Assembly: GCA_016795075.1 (NCBI GenBank)
Contig: JAEUIP010000011.1
Location: 1-36,295, forward strand
From: Planctomycetaceae bacterium
GTDB lineage: Bacteria > Planctomycetota > Planctomycetia > Pirellulales > Pirellulaceae
Direction of reading: 5' to 3'
DNA: 36,295 nt
How positions within the stretch are numbered: the stretch's first letter is position 1; every line of letters starts with the position of its first letter. The notes under the pieces are model-generated. The model had not been told where the DNA came from. It saw nothing but the letters and a program-made list of their open reading frames with translations, and made no database searches. Both the position numbers and the translations under genes were made by a program. Positions 25,917 to 36,295 of this stretch are shown here, one piece after another.

Positions 25917-27143
25917 TTAGCCACCGAAATCGTCGAAGGCGATGTTTTCGGGTTCTACGCCCAGGGTGTCCAACAATTTAAACACAGCTTGGTTCATCAT
26001 CGGCGGACCGCAGATGTAGTACTCGATGTCTTCCGGTGCAGGATGATTCTTCAGGTAGTTTTCGTACAGCACGTTGTGAATAAATCCGACGTACCCGGTC
26101 CAATTGTCTTGTGGCAACGGTTCCGACAAGGCGATATTGAATTTGAAGTTCGGGAAATCGGCTTCAATCTTGCGGAAATGATCGACGTAGAACAATTCGC
26201 GTGCACTACGACCACCATACCAATAGGTGACTTTGCGTCCCGTCTTCAGGTTTTTGAACAGCTCGAAGATATGACTGCGTAGCGGAGCCATACCGGCACC
26301 ACCCCCAATATAAACCATCTCGGCATCGGTGTCCTTGATGAAGAACTCACCATAAGGACCGCTAATCGTGACTTTATCACCTGGCTTCAAGCCAAAGATG
26401 AACGATGACATTTTACCCGGAGGAGCGTTGGGAACTTTCGGCGGCGGTGAAGCCACGCGAACGTTCAGCATGATAATCCCTTTTTCGCCCGGATAGTTCG
26501 CCATCGAATAAGCACGGATCACTGGCTCTTCCACTTTGGAAACGTATTGCCAGATGTTGTACTTGTCCCAGTCCTCGTGGAACTTCGGATCAATAACGAA
26601 GTCTTTGTAGTTGACGACGTGTGGCGGACATTCGATTTGGATATATCCACCGGCCTTGAAATGGACGTCCTCGCCTTCAGGAAGTTTGAGCACCAATTCC
26701 TTGATAAAGGTAGCGACGTTATTGTTCGAAATAACCTCACATTGCCATTTCTTGGTTTCGAAAACTTCTTCGGGAACCTCGATCTTCATATCTTGGCGAA
26801 CCGCCACTTGGCAGCTCAGTCGCTCACCCGCACGAGCGGCTCGCTTGTTGATATGTCCGGTTTCGGTCGCTAAGATCTCGCCGCCACCTTCCAATACGCG
26901 AACTTTACATTGGGCACATGTACCACCGCCACCACACGCGGACGATACAAAGATACCGGCTTCAGCCAATGCTCCCAACAATTTACCACCCGCAGCCACA
27001 CAGATCTCTTTTTGATCGTTGACCAAGATTTTGACATCACCGGTGTTAACTAGGTTTTTGCGGGCGACCATGATCAATCCGACCAAGGCCAACACAATGC
27101 CGCAGAAAAATAAGACGCCCAGTAGGATGGGAACGATTTCCAT
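25917..27143 (-). CDS. nqrF: Na+-NQR subunit F, NADH-oxidising
   Basis: Electron-input subunit of the Na+-translocating NADH:quinone oxidoreductase; one N-terminal membrane helix (about 5-27) and the rest cytoplasmic. The [2Fe-2S] ferredoxin domain has Cys70, Cys76, Cys79 and Cys111 ([10 protein letters not shown] and LSCQ). The FAD domain shows [13 protein letters not shown], and the NADH domain [28 protein letters not shown] and [12 protein letters not shown]. The 408-residue length and the C-terminal DDFGG are typical. Start at ATG 27143 with AAGG 9 nt upstream; a TTG at 27149 is in frame. An 85-nt gap separates it from nqrE and holds a small CCAGC-GA-GCTGG hairpin. Confidence 0.97.
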   Translation of the reverse strand: MEIVPILLGVLFFCGIVLALVGLIMVARKNLVNTGDVKILVNDQKEICVAAGGKLLGALAEAGIFVSSACGGGGTCAQCKVRVLEGGGEILATETGHINKRAARAGERLSCQVAVRQDMKIEVPEEVFETKKWQCEVISNNNVATFIKELVLKLPEGEDVHFKAGGYIQIECPPHVVNYKDFVIDPKFHEDWDKYNIWQYVSKVEEPVIRAYSMANYPGEKGIIMLNVRVASPPPKVPNAPPGKMSSFIFGLKPGDKVTISGPYGEFFIKDTDAEMVYIGGGAGMAPLRSHIFELFKNLKTGRKVTYWYGGRSARELFYVDHFRKIEADFPNFKFNIALSEPLPQDNWTGYVGFIHNVLYENYLKNHPAPEDIEYYICGPPMMNQAVFKLLDTLGVEPENIAFDDFGG

Positions 27144-27228
27144 TGCCAATTACCTTAAAGCCCCGCTTCGTATACAACCCAGCTCGCTGGAGCACAACAC
27201 TCACAGCCTCTTCCGAATCGACGTGCGA

Positions 27229-27837
27229 CTAGATCCCGGAAAACGCCAAGAACCCCAACGCGATCAAACCGATCGTGATAAACGTGATGCCCAAACCCCG
27301 CAGTCCCGGCGGAACATCGGAATACTTTAGTTTTTCTCGAATGGCGGCCAACAAAACAATCGCCATTCCCCAGCCAAAACCGGACCCAATGCCGTAAACC
27401 GTACTTTCAATAAGTCCGTAGCTGCGTTCGATCATGAACAGTGAGCCGCCAAGGATAGCGCAGTTCACGGTGATCAACGGTAGGAAAATACCCAGTTCGT
27501 TAAACAGCGCCGGGACATACTTTTCCAAGACCATTTCGAGGATTTGGACGATTGCAGCGATCACACCAATGAACGAAATCAGTCGCAAAAAGCTAAGGTC
27601 GATGTCGTCGCTAATTGCACCCGGCCGCAACAGAAAATAATCGATCAAGTTGTTGGCTGGAACTGTAATCGCTTGCACCACGATCACGGCCACTGCCAAG
27701 CCAAATGCACTCTTCACATTTTTGCTGATTGCAATAAACGTGCACATTCCCAAAAAGAACACCAAGGCCAAGTTTTCGACAAATGCCGACTTAAGAAATA
27801 GCCGGAAAATATCCTCAACCGAGATCCAGTCAATCAT
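27229..27837 (-). CDS. nqrE: Na+-NQR subunit E
   Basis: 202-residue membrane subunit with six predicted helices. Family blocks are [16 protein letters not shown] (conserved Asn-Leu at the Fe centre), [35 protein letters not shown] (the NCAILG motif with the second iron-cluster Cys) and [28 protein letters not shown]. NqrD and NqrE form the inverted pair that holds an intramembrane iron centre between them, and cation movement passes near it. Starts 4 nt behind nqrD. Confidence 0.97.
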   Translation of the reverse strand: MIDWISVEDIFRLFLKSAFVENLALVFFLGMCTFIAISKNVKSAFGLAVAVIVVQAITVPANNLIDYFLLRPGAISDDIDLSFLRLISFIGVIAAIVQILEMVLEKYVPALFNELGIFLPLITVNCAILGGSLFMIERSYGLIESTVYGIGSGFGWGMAIVLLAAIREKLKYSDVPPGLRGLGITFITIGLIALGFLAFSGI

Positions 27838-27841
27838 TTCG

Positions 27842-28468
27842 TTATCCCTTTTCCATCTGGGCCGGTTTGGCAGTTCGCAGAACCCAAATGAACAAACCGA
27901 TCAAGAAGAAAGCACTAGGCGATTGAAGCATCAGGCCTTGTGCAAATTCTCGCTTGAATTCATCGGATACAAGTTGTTGTCCAAACAAACTCCATGACCC
28001 AAAAAGTTCTCGAAACACGGCAATGACCAACAAGACCAAGCTGTAGCCCAGTCCGTTGCCGATGCCATCCCAAAAACTGTCCTGTGCATTGTTGGACATC
28101 GCAAAGCCTTCGGCCCGCCCCATCACAATGCAGTTCGTAATGATCAAGCCAACGAACACACTTAGTTCTTTGCTCACGTCGTACAGGTACGCCTTCAAGA
28201 ACTGATCAACGACGATCACCATCGAGGCAATCACCGTCATCTGCACGATAATCCGAATGCTCCCCGGAATAAACTGTCGGATCGAAGCAATCGCAGCGCT
28301 GGAGACCGCGGTTACCAGTGTAACTGCGATCGCCATCGTCACTGTTTTGTCCAATTTCGTCGTCACAGCCAACGCACTGCAAATCCCCAGGATTTGCAAG
28401 GCGATCGGATTGTTGTCTAAAATTGGGCCGAACAATATCTTGCCCAATGACTTCTTTTGGCTCGACAT
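27842..28468 (-). CDS. nqrD: Na+-NQR subunit D
   Basis: 208-residue membrane subunit paralogous to NqrE. Blocks seen are [60 protein letters not shown] (the NCIVMGRAE motif with the conserved Cys) and [23 protein letters not shown]. Together with NqrE it contributes cysteines to the intramembrane iron site that NqrM is thought to help load. The start codon overlaps the nqrC stop (TAATG). Confidence 0.97.
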   Translation of the reverse strand: MSSQKKSLGKILFGPILDNNPIALQILGICSALAVTTKLDKTVTMAIAVTLVTAVSSAAIASIRQFIPGSIRIIVQMTVIASMVIVVDQFLKAYLYDVSKELSVFVGLIITNCIVMGRAEGFAMSNNAQDSFWDGIGNGLGYSLVLLVIAVFRELFGSWSLFGQQLVSDEFKREFAQGLMLQSPSAFFLIGLFIWVLRTAKPAQMEKG

Positions 28469-29262
28469 TATGACTTCTCCTGTCGCACGCGGCGCAAATA
28501 TGGGCCAAACCCTTGATCGCCCATCCAGTACCGCATCATGTTTTCGACACCTTTACTGGTAATTGTCGCACCAGACAAACCATCCACCTCGGAGTTGGTC
28601 TTGCTGTCGCCCTTGACAACCGTCAATTTCACAGCGCCGTTATCATCAAATAGAACCTTGCCATTCCATCTCGACTTCCAACCTGCGTTGTCCACTTCGC
28701 CACCCAAACCCGGGGTCTCGGCATGAGAATAAAATGTCAAATAGGAAACCGTCTTTAGGTCCGGCTGTAATGCCAAGAAACCCTTCAAAGTCGACCAAAG
28801 TCCCTTTCCGCGAACCGGAAAAATGTACCGCACTGTCGAATCTGTTCTCAGATAAACGTGCGAATGGTTCTCACGACGTTTGATCTGACCCAAGTCCGAT
28901 TCGACCGGGATATCCGTGTACTGCCCGGCCTTTCGCAGTTCAGCGGCCTCGATCTGACGATAGTCAGCCAAACGGCCCTCGTATTGATCTGTAACTTCCT
29001 CGCCGGTTGCCAAGTCAATTACGATGTCGCGAAAGTTCTGCTTGAAGAATTCGCTAACTTCTTGACCACTCATCTTTTTGAACTTGGCGCGCTCTTCGTC
29101 GTCTGCCGCTGAAGCAAACAAAATATTTCGTTGTGTGTCGATTTGCACCCAAGCATCTTGTTGTGGCTTAAGGCCAATAGCCGCTGCCGACACCAAAAAA
29201 GCACAGACCGCACAAACCGCACCTGCGACCGTAAAAATATATCCCACGCTATCACGCTGCAT
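28468..29262 (-). CDS. nqrC: Na+-NQR subunit C, covalent flavoprotein
   Basis: 264-residue subunit with one N-terminal helix (about 8-31) and an extracytoplasmic flavin domain. The attachment motif [10 protein letters not shown] (228-236) places covalent FMN on Thr233, the substrate of ApbE. Upstream sits [11 protein letters not shown] (180-190), typical of the family. Its start overlaps the 3' end of nqrB by 11 nt; GGAGG lies 10 nt before the ATG inside nqrB, suggesting coupled translation. Confidence 0.97.
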   Translation of the reverse strand: MQRDSVGYIFTVAGAVCAVCAFLVSAAAIGLKPQQDAWVQIDTQRNILFASAADDEERAKFKKMSGQEVSEFFKQNFRDIVIDLATGEEVTDQYEGRLADYRQIEAAELRKAGQYTDIPVESDLGQIKRRENHSHVYLRTDSTVRYIFPVRGKGLWSTLKGFLALQPDLKTVSYLTFYSHAETPGLGGEVDNAGWKSRWNGKVLFDDNGAVKLTVVKGDSKTNSEVDGLSGATITSKGVENMMRYWMGDQGFGPYLRRVRQEKS

Positions 29263-30679
29263 TTCGCGCTAACCTCCGTTTGATGTTGGCTTGAACAACG
29301 CAGTAATCAATCAAAGGAGCACAGCAGTTGGCAAACAAAATCGCCAACATGATCCCTTCTGCATAGCCAGGGTTCAACGCCCGCACCAACACGGTCATGA
29401 ACCCAATTAAAGCACCGTAAATCCACTTGCCAGCTTCGGTCATCGACGCGGAAACTGGATCGGTCGCCATGAACACTGTGCCAAACGCAAACCCGCCCAA
29501 AACCAAATGCCACATCGGGGTTGCGGCACTGATGCCAATATCCGATTGGACCTGACTCAACAAAAAGCTAAACCCACACAGACCGATCACGGACCCCGCC
29601 ATGATCTTCCATGAACCAATTCCCGAAGCAATCAAGATGACCGCTCCGATCAAACAAGCCAAGGCCGACGTTTCACCCATCGAACCATGCATGTTACCAA
29701 TGAACGCATCCCACCAAGTCAGCGGTTGTTCGATGACCTGTCCTGCCACGGTTCCTTTCATTTGAGCCAAGGTGCCGGCGACATCGCCACCGGTGCCCTT
29801 GACCGCCAAGGCGCCCAAGCCAGTCGCTCCTGAGTAGCCATCGACCGAAGTCCAGCAATTGTCGCCAGAAATAAACGGTGCGTTATTGAAGTAGAGGAAC
29901 GCCCGAGCCGTTAAGGCCGGATTCAAGAAGTTTTTGCCAGTACCGCCAAAGACTTCTTTGCCAACCACCACGCCAAAAATCATGCCCAGTGCCACCTGCC
30001 ACAGCGGCATATCGGCAGGCAAGGTCAACGGCAGAAGCGAACTGGTAACCAAAAAACCTTCGTTGATTTCATGTCGCCGGATCATTGCAAAAAAAGCTTC
30101 GCATAATCCACCAGCCGCCAAACCCATCAACCAAATCGGGAAGAAGTACAGTGCGCCATGCAATAACGCTTTGCCTAGGTGCGTCGGGCTCAAGAAATTG
30201 CCACTAAACGTGCCCGCGTCCGTCCAATCAAAACCAAACCACTCCAGAATCGGCATCCGCCAATTCGGCAGCTTTTCGTTGCTGGTGAACACTCGCAATA
30301 CGTAATCGCTGGTCGTCGCTTCCGCCGGCGGTGTGATCTTTAACGCAACTTTGGCCGCTTCCAAATCAAAGCTGGAGCCCTGTTGTTGTTGCATCTTCTC
30401 GATGGCGGTGTCGTAGATCAAATTGGCTTGAAAGCCCGTATTGTACAACGCCATGAACACGCAGGGGATCAACGCCACTACGACGACGCTCATCATTCGC
30501 TTCAAGTCGATCGCATCGCGAACGTGAGTTCCACCCTTGGTTGTTTCACCGGGCGTGAATAGAAACGTGTCATGCGCTTCATAAAGCGGATACAACCGTT
30601 CTAACTTGCCGCCCTTGTGAAACCAACGTTCCACATAGTCATGTTGCCCGCGAATAATCTTCCCGATCCACTTCAACAC
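29252..30679 (-). CDS. nqrB: Na+-NQR subunit B, covalent flavoprotein
   Basis: 475-residue membrane subunit, longer than the roughly 415 residues of the Vibrio protein. The extra length is mostly a polar insertion about residues 87-165, after the first helix, as in the longer NqrB types. The flavin site [12 protein letters not shown] (280-291) puts FMN on Thr286 by ApbE. Other blocks: [43 protein letters not shown] and [17 protein letters not shown] start at 30679 is used; GAGGG lies 9 nt upstream and the nqrA stop is 5 nt away. Confidence 0.96.
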   Translation of the reverse strand: MLKWIGKIIRGQHDYVERWFHKGGKLERLYPLYEAHDTFLFTPGETTKGGTHVRDAIDLKRMMSVVVVALIPCVFMALYNTGFQANLIYDTAIEKMQQQQGSSFDLEAAKVALKITPPAEATTSDYVLRVFTSNEKLPNWRMPILEWFGFDWTDAGTFSGNFLSPTHLGKALLHGALYFFPIWLMGLAAGGLCEAFFAMIRRHEINEGFLVTSSLLPLTLPADMPLWQVALGMIFGVVVGKEVFGGTGKNFLNPALTARAFLYFNNAPFISGDNCWTSVDGYSGATGLGALAVKGTGGDVAGTLAQMKGTVAGQVIEQPLTWWDAFIGNMHGSMGETSALACLIGAVILIASGIGSWKIMAGSVIGLCGFSFLLSQVQSDIGISAATPMWHLVLGGFAFGTVFMATDPVSASMTEAGKWIYGALIGFMTVLVRALNPGYAEGIMLAILFANCCAPLIDYCVVQANIKRRLARNAA

Positions 30680-30684
30680 AGCGA

Positions 30685-32040
30685 TTAACCCTCTTTCTCA
30701 ATCAGAGTCAAGTTCTGACGCAAAGCCGAACCGTAATCGTATTTGCCGGGGCACACGTAGGTACAAAGTGCCAAATCCTCTTCCTCCAACTCCAACGCAC
30801 CCAGCGCCTGAGCCAAGTCAGTATCTTTCGTGATTAGAGCCCGCAATAATTGCGTTGGCAGAACATCCAGCGGCATGACCTTTTCGTAGCTCCCGTTGGG
30901 AACCATGGCCCGTTTGCTTCCGCCGGTCGACGTTGTGAAGTCAAACTTTTTACCGGGCAACAGAGCGCCCAAATAAATCTTTGCCAACGAGAACTTATCC
31001 GCACCCGGCATTTGCCACCCGAGGAACTCGCGTTCCGTGCCTTCTTCCAAAACTGCGATTTGCTGATGGTACCTGCCCAAATGACGTTCTTCGGAACTGC
31101 GTTGGCGACCATTGAGAATCGAGCCCGAAATCACGCGATTGTTTTCGCCAATCAACTCACCCTGCGTCAGTTGATCCAAGTCAGCGCCTAAATAAGTCCG
31201 AATCAGCCGTGGTGACTTGACCCGTGGTCCCGCTAACGCAATCACGCGCTGCCCGTCCACATGGCCGGTTCGAAACAAATGCCCAATCGCGATCACGTCC
31301 TGATAGTTGATGTACCAAACCGATTTCTTCGGTCCGACCGGATCAATAAAATGAATATGAGTGCCCGGAAGGCCCGCCGGATGGGGCCCAGCAAACTCGT
31401 GGTACTTAACGCCACTAATCTTAGGCGCTGGAACACGACTGGCAGGCGCTGTGCACACGTGGACAGCGTGATCGCCCAAACAAGTCAAAACTTCCAAGCC
31501 CTTCTCGAAGTCGGCTGGACGTTCGACCGTGATTCCTTGGGGATCCGCAGCCAATGGATTCGTATCGATCGCCGTCACAAAAATGGAGTGCGGTGGCCGT
31601 TTAGGATCGGCGACATGACCGAACGGACGAGTTCGCAGACCAACCCATGCGCCGGATTTCAGCAGCACGTCATAAACGAGATTCCGCGGAACTTTGCTCA
31701 GATCTCCATACGTCGGATACGCAACCTTGGTGGGCTGTCCGGCCGGAGGATCGGCAATCTGAACTTCAACCGAAATGAAGCGACGTTTTTCGCCGCGATG
31801 AACCGATTTGACAATGCCCGCGACCGGTGATGAATAATGAACGCCTTCCGTCTTCTTGCAGGCAAAAAGAGGTTGGCCTGCGGCGACGAAATCGCCTTCA
31901 TTCACCAACATGGTTGGCTTCATGCCCACATAGTCGGAACCGAGAATTGCCACCGATGTGACAGTTTTCTTCGCGTCGATCTTTTGTTCGGGTTGTCCCG
32001 AAATTGGTAGATCACAACCACGTTTAATCGAGTGAATCAT
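30685..32040 (-). CDS. nqrA: Na+-NQR subunit A
   Basis: Cytoplasmic subunit of 451 residues, first gene of the operon. N-terminal [15 protein letters not shown], the barrel-sandwich [29 protein letters not shown] and LARSLTKDTD-like C-terminal part ([37 protein letters not shown]) are family hallmarks. The family residue run [20 protein letters not shown] ends the protein. The start is not preceded by a Shine-Dalgarno; a six-codon upstream frame overlaps it (32057-32037). Confidence 0.96.
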   Translation of the reverse strand: MIHSIKRGCDLPISGQPEQKIDAKKTVTSVAILGSDYVGMKPTMLVNEGDFVAAGQPLFACKKTEGVHYSSPVAGIVKSVHRGEKRRFISVEVQIADPPAGQPTKVAYPTYGDLSKVPRNLVYDVLLKSGAWVGLRTRPFGHVADPKRPPHSIFVTAIDTNPLAADPQGITVERPADFEKGLEVLTCLGDHAVHVCTAPASRVPAPKISGVKYHEFAGPHPAGLPGTHIHFIDPVGPKKSVWYINYQDVIAIGHLFRTGHVDGQRVIALAGPRVKSPRLIRTYLGADLDQLTQGELIGENNRVISGSILNGRQRSSEERHLGRYHQQIAVLEEGTEREFLGWQMPGADKFSLAKIYLGALLPGKKFDFTTSTGGSKRAMVPNGSYEKVMPLDVLPTQLLRALITKDTDLAQALGALELEEEDLALCTYVCPGKYDYGSALRQNLTLIEKEG

Positions 32041-32057
32041 CGTTTGGCAATCACCAT
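32037..32057 (-). other. Six-codon upstream frame overlapping the nqrA start
   Basis: ATG GTG ATT GCC AAA CGA TGA reads MVIAKR and its TGA overlaps the nqrA ATG as ATGA. It could couple translation of nqrA, which has no clear ribosome-binding site. No Shine-Dalgarno precedes the mini-frame either, so chance is a fair alternative. Confidence 0.2.
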
Positions 32058-32127
32058 GGGGTCGTTGCTGTTCGCGATTTTGCCGAAGCCTCCCGCTCCG
32101 ACGGCCCGTCGCCCAGTTGAACGGGCA

Positions 32128-32156
32128 ATCCTAAACCTAATCAAAAATTTGGTCAA
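32128..32156 (-). promoter_or_regulatory. Putative sigma-70-type promoter of the nqr operon
   Basis: On the minus strand TTGACC (32151-32156) and TAGGAT (32128-32133) are separated by 17 nt, close to the consensus. Transcription would begin near 32121 and give a leader of about 80 nt to nqrA. The GC-rich leader contains GCCCGT and ACGGGC arms that could form a hairpin. Nothing else in the 206-nt gap looks like a gene. Confidence 0.45.
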
Positions 32157-32246
32157 TTGGATTGGGATCGACTCGGTCACCGAATCACCAAACCTTTTTC
32201 GCCGCCGTCCGTTCCCTTGGTACTGAAGGTTGCTTTCGCCGCTGGC

Positions 32247-33845
32247 TCAAATGGTCAGCACCAACTTCAGGCCAAAGGTGTCCTCAAATAAGGAACCCAA
32301 CTGCTGCAACTCCAAGTTTTCCAAGGTCAGATCACTGACATTTTTAACTTCGAGTACGAGCCGGGCCCCGGACCGACTCATCTGAAAACCCGCAACTCGA
32401 CCGTGCCGCGAAACATCTAACGACTTTGCGACTCGCAGAATTGCAGCCAATTTACAAACCGTGGCCCGATCACGGCGATCCAACAATCCGTAGAACTCAT
32501 GGGTCGGTTGAGGCACCGCGCGGCGATGATACCGAGCCACCAGTGCCGCCAATAACAGGTTCTTGGCGCTGATTCCGAAAAACTCGCTTGAGCGAATCAG
32601 ATACAACGAATGTTTGTGGTAACTGCGAACATTGACGAACATTCCAACTTCGTGCAGCCAAGCCGCTACTTGCAAGATCAGCAGGCAGTTTTCGGTCAAT
32701 GAAAATTCGGCCGCCAATTCGCGAAAGATCAACTCGGATAATTTACACACATGTTCCGCGTGTTTTTCATCGATCCCATACTTGGTGGCAGACGCCCTCA
32801 CTGATGCGAGGATTTGGGGGCGAATTTTCGCCGCGCGCCCGCCTCCCGCCATGTCCAACAACAGCCCTTCCCGCAAATTGGTGTCGGTCAAATAGAGGCT
32901 GCTCAGCTTGAAGCGGCGCGCTAAATACGTGTAAGCCATCAATGCCGGCGCAAACGACTCGGCGTCGGCAATGCTCAAGCGATAACTTCCCACCAATTGG
33001 TCGGTCGATGTCGCCCAGATCGTCTCGAACAGTTGTTCCAGATCATTGACATCGATCGTTTCCACGTCCGCCGCCGGTCGGTTCGGGTATAGAATGTCAG
33101 CGGCCAAGCGAATATCGCCGCCCATCACCAACATTTGATCCGGCGGGTTTGGTCCCATCGCGGCTTCCAGCCGGTCGCCAACGCGCGAGACCTCGCCCTC
33201 CATAATCTCTCGAATCCGGTCGCGCGACGTTCGAAACCCGTCGAGCGTCCGCCGCATGCGGAGTGACCCCATGCGGAAAGTGTTGGAGAAGATAACGTCG
33301 CGGTCCTGTAGGACAATCGCCTCGGTGCTGCCGCCGCCGATTTCGATTGCAAATGTCCGGCCTTTGCTCAATTCCGGGTGTTTGTCAAAAACCCCCAACA
33401 CCTCCAGATAGGTGACTCGGTGGACATCTGCTTCGTCCAAAGGTTCGATTTCGAAGCCTGTCAGGTTGAAGACGTGGTCGATTAGCTCGACTCGGTTCCG
33501 CGCCTCCCGAACGGCACTGGTCGCGACCACGCGAACCGCCGTCGGAGTATCCAAACGAAATTCGGCCAACTTCTTCCGGCAGAGCCGTAGGGCGCGAACC
33601 GTGGCGGTCGCCGTTTTTCGCTCGATTCGTCCGACCGTAAAGGTGTCCATCCCCAAACTGACCGGTAGCTTCAATTCATCGATGACCCTCAGGCGTCCTT
33701 CGCAGTTAACTTCGCCAATCGCCATCCGGAGACTGGTCGCTCCGATGTCGACCACGGCTCCAAAAAACATGGTCGAGGCACTCGAATCACCGGGCGTGCG
33801 ACCGAAACCTGCCGAAGACGCTTCAGATTTTGGTGACTTGGACAT
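32247..33845 (-). CDS. Ppx/GppA-family phosphatase with HD domain
   Basis: 532-residue member of the exopolyphosphatase/guanosine pentaphosphate phosphatase family. It hydrolyses terminal phosphate of polyphosphate or pppGpp. The actin-like ATPase fold shows VVDIGATSLRMAIGE (31-45), VATSAVREARNR and AIEIGGGSTEAIVL with a MRMGSLR-like follow-up (FRMGSLRMRR). The C-terminal half contains the HD-type domain with WLHEVGMFVNVRSYHKHSLYL and VARYHRR. The catalytic DxGxxSxR pattern is kept as DIGATSLR. Start at ATG 33845 (GAGG 9-10 nt upstream); ATG 33860 is an alternative. Which of the two activities it has cannot be told from sequence. Confidence 0.88.
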   Translation of the reverse strand: MSKSPKSEASSAGFGRTPGDSSASTMFFGAVVDIGATSLRMAIGEVNCEGRLRVIDELKLPVSLGMDTFTVGRIERKTATATVRALRLCRKKLAEFRLDTPTAVRVVATSAVREARNRVELIDHVFNLTGFEIEPLDEADVHRVTYLEVLGVFDKHPELSKGRTFAIEIGGGSTEAIVLQDRDVIFSNTFRMGSLRMRRTLDGFRTSRDRIREIMEGEVSRVGDRLEAAMGPNPPDQMLVMGGDIRLAADILYPNRPAADVETIDVNDLEQLFETIWATSTDQLVGSYRLSIADAESFAPALMAYTYLARRFKLSSLYLTDTNLREGLLLDMAGGGRAAKIRPQILASVRASATKYGIDEKHAEHVCKLSELIFRELAAEFSLTENCLLILQVAAWLHEVGMFVNVRSYHKHSLYLIRSSEFFGISAKNLLLAALVARYHRRAVPQPTHEFYGLLDRRDRATVCKLAAILRVAKSLDVSRHGRVAGFQMSRSGARLVLEVKNVSDLTLENLELQQLGSLFEDTFGLKLVLTI

Positions 33846-33891
33846 GGTCAGACGCCTCATTCGGCTGGTACAATTGATCTGCTCCGCCCGG

Positions 33892-33921
33892 ATGATAACA
33901 GTTTCGCGATAACCTGCTCAA
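33892..33921 (-). promoter_or_regulatory. Putative promoter of the Ppx/GppA gene
   Basis: TTGAGC (33916-33921) and TATCAT (33892-33897) on the minus strand are 18 nt apart. This lies about 47 nt upstream of the chosen start codon. The match is moderate and unsupported by other evidence. Confidence 0.3.
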
Positions 33922-33994
33922 TGGTGGTTGGCCGCAACGAATTGGTATCTTTTTTGCAGTTGGGATCGCCGCTGCCTAGGAGACTGCCACAGCT

Positions 33995-34981
33995 ATGAAA
34001 AACGAAATGGACGACTACTACAAAATTCTCGGTCTAAAACGGGACGCGACTGCGGCTGAACTGAAGAAGGCCTACCGGAAAATGGCGCAGAAGCACCATC
34101 CGGACTTGGCTGAAGAAGGCAATAAGGAAAAGGCCAAGGCCGAGTTCCAGAAGATCCAACAAGCCTACGACGTGCTTAAAGACCCCGAAAAACGCCAGCT
34201 TTATGATCAGTTGGGGCCAGATTTCGAGCGGATGTCCGGGCCGGGCGGTCGTCCTCCCCAGGGATTTCCGGGCGGTGGACCGGGTGGCTACGATTTTAGT
34301 GAGATGTTTGGCGACCAAGGGCCCGGTGCTGGTGGACGCGGGGGTGGAGGCTTTGGATTCGAAGATATTTTTCGTCAATTTACCGGTGGTGGGGGTGGTG
34401 GCGGGAGTCGCGGCGGCCGGACGAGACCCCAGCGCGCAAGCAAAGGCAGTGACATTCAGGCGTCGGTCACCCTACCGTTTGCGGTCGCCATTACGGGCGG
34501 CGAAACGGCTGTCTCGATTCAACGCGGCGGACGATTGGAAACCTTGAAAGTCAAGATTCCTGCCGGAATCGAAGATGGCAAGAAGATGCGGTTGCGCGGC
34601 CAGGGCGAATCCCTGCCAGGCACTCCGCCGGGAGATCTTCTGTTAACCATCCAAGTCGCGGAACATCCCTGTTTCCGCCGAACCGGCGACAATCTTATCG
34701 CAACCGTTCCCATCACGGTCTCGGAAGCAATCAAAGGCGCGCGAATTGACGTCCCAACTCCCAACGGGACGGTCACGGTAACCGTGCCGCCCGGAAGCTC
34801 CAGCGGAAAAAAACTGCGTTTGCGTGGACTTGGTGTTCAGGGCAAAGACGGCGCCGGCGACTTGCTGCTGGAATTGAGCATCGTTTTGCCCGAAACGGTT
34901 GGACCGGACGCATGCCGACTCGCCGAGCAACTCGAATCGGTATGGGCCACCCAACTGCCACGTCAAAATCTTCGCTGGTAG
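33995..34981 (+). CDS. DnaJ-like co-chaperone without zinc finger (CbpA type)
   Basis: 328-residue Hsp70 co-chaperone. The J-domain is residues 6-70 with the HPD tripeptide at 35-37 (KHHPDLAEE) and the [18 protein letters not shown] helix. A long Gly-rich stretch (about 78-140, including [15 protein letters not shown]) follows. There is no CxxCxGxG zinc-finger repeat, so this is a type II protein like CbpA. The C-terminal peptide-binding domains span about 150-320 ([68 protein letters not shown]). Start is the ATG at 33995; AGGAG lies 12 nt upstream, a little far. Confidence 0.92.
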   Translation: MKNEMDDYYKILGLKRDATAAELKKAYRKMAQKHHPDLAEEGNKEKAKAEFQKIQQAYDVLKDPEKRQLYDQLGPDFERMSGPGGRPPQGFPGGGPGGYDFSEMFGDQGPGAGGRGGGGFGFEDIFRQFTGGGGGGGSRGGRTRPQRASKGSDIQASVTLPFAVAITGGETAVSIQRGGRLETLKVKIPAGIEDGKKMRLRGQGESLPGTPPGDLLLTIQVAEHPCFRRTGDNLIATVPITVSEAIKGARIDVPTPNGTVTVTVPPGSSSGKKLRLRGLGVQGKDGAGDLLLELSIVLPETVGPDACRLAEQLESVWATQLPRQNLRW

Positions 34982-35001
34982 AAGACCGCAATTCTTCCGC
35001 A

Positions 35002-35025
35002 ACCATTCGTCCGACGATGAATGGT
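35002..35025 (+). terminator. Inverted repeat after the DnaJ-like gene
   Basis: ACCATTC and GAATGGT form a perfect 7-bp stem with a 10-nt loop 20 nt after the stop codon, followed a little later by TTCTTTCC. Possible terminator before guaB; no clean U-tract. Confidence 0.3.
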
Positions 35026-35172
35026 GCTGGATGATCGGGTTCTTTCCTCCGCTGGTACGATCTTGATTTCGCTCGCATAATAACGCGCCTTCCACCGGTC
35101 GACTTCGGTTCGAACCGCTGTCAGCCCATGTTTCAGCGGCCGGTTTCTTTCCCGTTGGTGCGGCGAGCGACG

Positions 35173-36295
35173 ATGAACGATAAAATACGCGGAATGACCA
35201 TCACGTTTGATGATGTCCTCTTGGAACCCCGCTACAGCGAGGTCGTTCCCTCCGATGTGGATGTGAGCACCCGTCTCACCAATCGAATTCGCTTGAACAT
35301 CCCTCTGCTCAGTTCCCCAATGGATACCGTCACAGAAAGTGAGATGGCTATTGCCTTGGCGAAAGTGGGTGGCTTGGGGGTTATACACAAAAATCTGAGT
35401 ATCGAGGCCCAAACGGAAGAAGTAAATAAAGTCAAACGCAGCGCGAACGGCATCATCGAAGACCCGGTGACGCTTCGTCCCGACGATTCGATCACGGACG
35501 CTCGCCAAGTCATGCAACAACATAACGTATCGGGCATACCGATTGTCAACGACGGCGGGCGGTTGGTCGGCATTCTAACCCGGCGAGATCTACGGTTTTT
35601 GGAAGAAAACGACAAGTTGATTCGCGATGTCATGACCAGCGAACACTTGGTAACGGCTACGGGAAATTTGACGCTTGCGGAAGCTGAGCAGATTTTAACG
35701 GCTAAAAAGGTGGAGAAACTTTTACTAATTGACGAAGAAGGAAGATTAACGGGACTAATCACGATCAAAGACATCGACATGATGAACCGGTTTCCGAACG
35801 CTTGCAAGGACAAGCAAGGTCGGTTACGGGCCGGGGCGGCAGTTGGTGTGTTCGATTTCGAACGCGTGGAAAGCCTGATTCGCAAGGGAGTGGACATCCT
35901 TATTGTGGATTCGGCGCACGGGCATTCGAAGAACGTGATGGAGACCGTTCGTGAAATCAAACGCCAATGGGACATTGATGTTGTTGCTGGGAATGTCGCC
36001 ACCGAAGACGGGACGCGAGATTTAATCCGAGCAGGAGCGGACGCCATCAAGGTTGGCATTGGACCCGGATCGATTTGCACCACGCGAGTCGTCTCGGGAG
36101 TTGGCGTGCCGCAAATCTCGGCGGTGATTAGTGCTGCGAAGGCAGCCTTGGAGACCAACACACCGATCATTTCGGATGGTGGTGTGCGGTTTTCGGGCGA
36201 CATCACCAAAGCGATTGCCGCGGGTGCCCACAGCGTCATGATCGGCAGCCTGTTTGCGGGAATGGCGGAAAGCCCTGGACAGACAATCCTGTACC
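35173..36295 (+). CDS. guaB: IMP dehydrogenase, 5' part (runs off the window)
   Basis: First committed step of GMP synthesis: NAD-dependent oxidation of IMP to XMP. About 374 codons are present with no stop before the window edge, of some 490 expected. Seen: [20 protein letters not shown] at the N-terminus, [19 protein letters not shown], the CBS pair about residues 95-205 ([40 protein letters not shown]), [20 protein letters not shown] and the catalytic loop [15 protein letters not shown] with Cys302. The flap and C-terminus lie beyond the edge. ATG 35173 gives the standard family N-terminus; ATG 35194 is in frame. The 191-nt gap before it holds only the hairpin noted above. Confidence 0.97.
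   Translation, partial: MNDKIRGMTITFDDVLLEPRYSEVVPSDVDVSTRLTNRIRLNIPLLSSPMDTVTESEMAIALAKVGGLGVIHKNLSIEAQTEEVNKVKRSANGIIEDPVTLRPDDSITDARQVMQQHNVSGIPIVNDGGRLVGILTRRDLRFLEENDKLIRDVMTSEHLVTATGNLTLAEAEQILTAKKVEKLLLIDEEGRLTGLITIKDIDMMNRFPNACKDKQGRLRAGAAVGVFDFERVESLIRKGVDILIVDSAHGHSKNVMETVREIKRQWDIDVVAGNVATEDGTRDLIRAGADAIKVGIGPGSICTTRVVSGVGVPQISAVISAAKAALETNTPIISDGGVRFSGDITKAIAAGAHSVMIGSLFAGMAESPGQTILY

Noticed and set aside
29338..29580. NqrB length excess as a sign of a fusion or frameshift
   Set aside because: The extra residues are an in-frame polar insertion after helix 1 with intact motifs on both sides, as in other long NqrB proteins.
35232..36239. Long open frame of 335 codons on the minus strand
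   Set aside because: It is antisense to guaB, whose plus-strand frame has all IMP dehydrogenase motifs. The minus frame is Ser/Thr/Arg-rich without any family feature.
1..36295. CRISPR array, tRNA, rRNA, integrase or defence genes
   Set aside because: No regularly spaced repeats, cloverleaf-like sequence with a conserved T-loop, or proteins of these kinds were noticed in either strand.

Overview
The window looks like chromosomal DNA of a planctomycete, most likely of the Pirellulales type. This rests on gene content, not on a database match. It carries several secreted PQQ-like beta-propeller proteins with the WRGPN(G/R)DG-type N-terminal motif, an SHD1-domain protein, a membrane Ser/Thr kinase next to a small ECF sigma factor, and a complete Na+-NQR operon. 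There is also a DnaJ without zinc finger, a SpoVG, and weak or absent Shine-Dalgarno sites in front of many genes. No tRNA, rRNA, CRISPR array, integrase or transposase gene was seen.

Layout. (1) 53-2980, + strand: rpsG, an L-galactose-dehydrogenase-like aldo/keto reductase 4 nt behind it, and an unknown lipoprotein. (2) 3072-6812, - strand: a secreted sialate-acetylesterase-type enzyme, and an rlmK-queC pair for RNA modification. (3) 7058-10131: a secreted PQQ-like propeller protein convergent with glgC (ADP-glucose synthesis). (4) 10278-14870, - strand: a Tad/Flp-type secretin (CpaC), a CpaE/TadZ-like protein and a thioredoxin-fold protein that has lost its cysteines. (5) 15063-19756: an ECF sigma factor diverging from a kinase gene whose 3' end overlaps a secreted SHD1-domain protein gene. 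(6) 19831-23406: two divergent propeller genes, one with a starch-binding-type C-terminal domain. (7) 23403-24464: a LuxR-type regulator diverging from a SpoVG that carries an inserted zinc ribbon. (8) 24490-32040, - strand: nqrABCDEF followed by an ApbE flavin transferase fused to an NqrM domain. (9) 32247-36295: a Ppx/GppA phosphatase, a DnaJ-like co-chaperone and the 5' part of guaB, which runs off the window.

The clearest functional unit is the nqr operon. NqrA-F form the Na+-pumping NADH:quinone oxidoreductase. The last gene supplies both maturation factors on one polypeptide: flavinylation of NqrB and NqrC by ApbE, and iron delivery by NqrM. The kinase-SHD1 pair may be a second unit: the extracytoplasmic tail of the kinase ends in an NPF motif, the type of ligand bound by SHD1 in yeast Sla1.

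The non-coding feature that stands out is a dispersed, imperfectly palindromic element of about 102 bp. Two full copies lie in opposite orientation around the rlmK-queC operon. A possible degenerate third copy lies between the convergent propeller and glgC genes, where its ends supply the stop codons of both.
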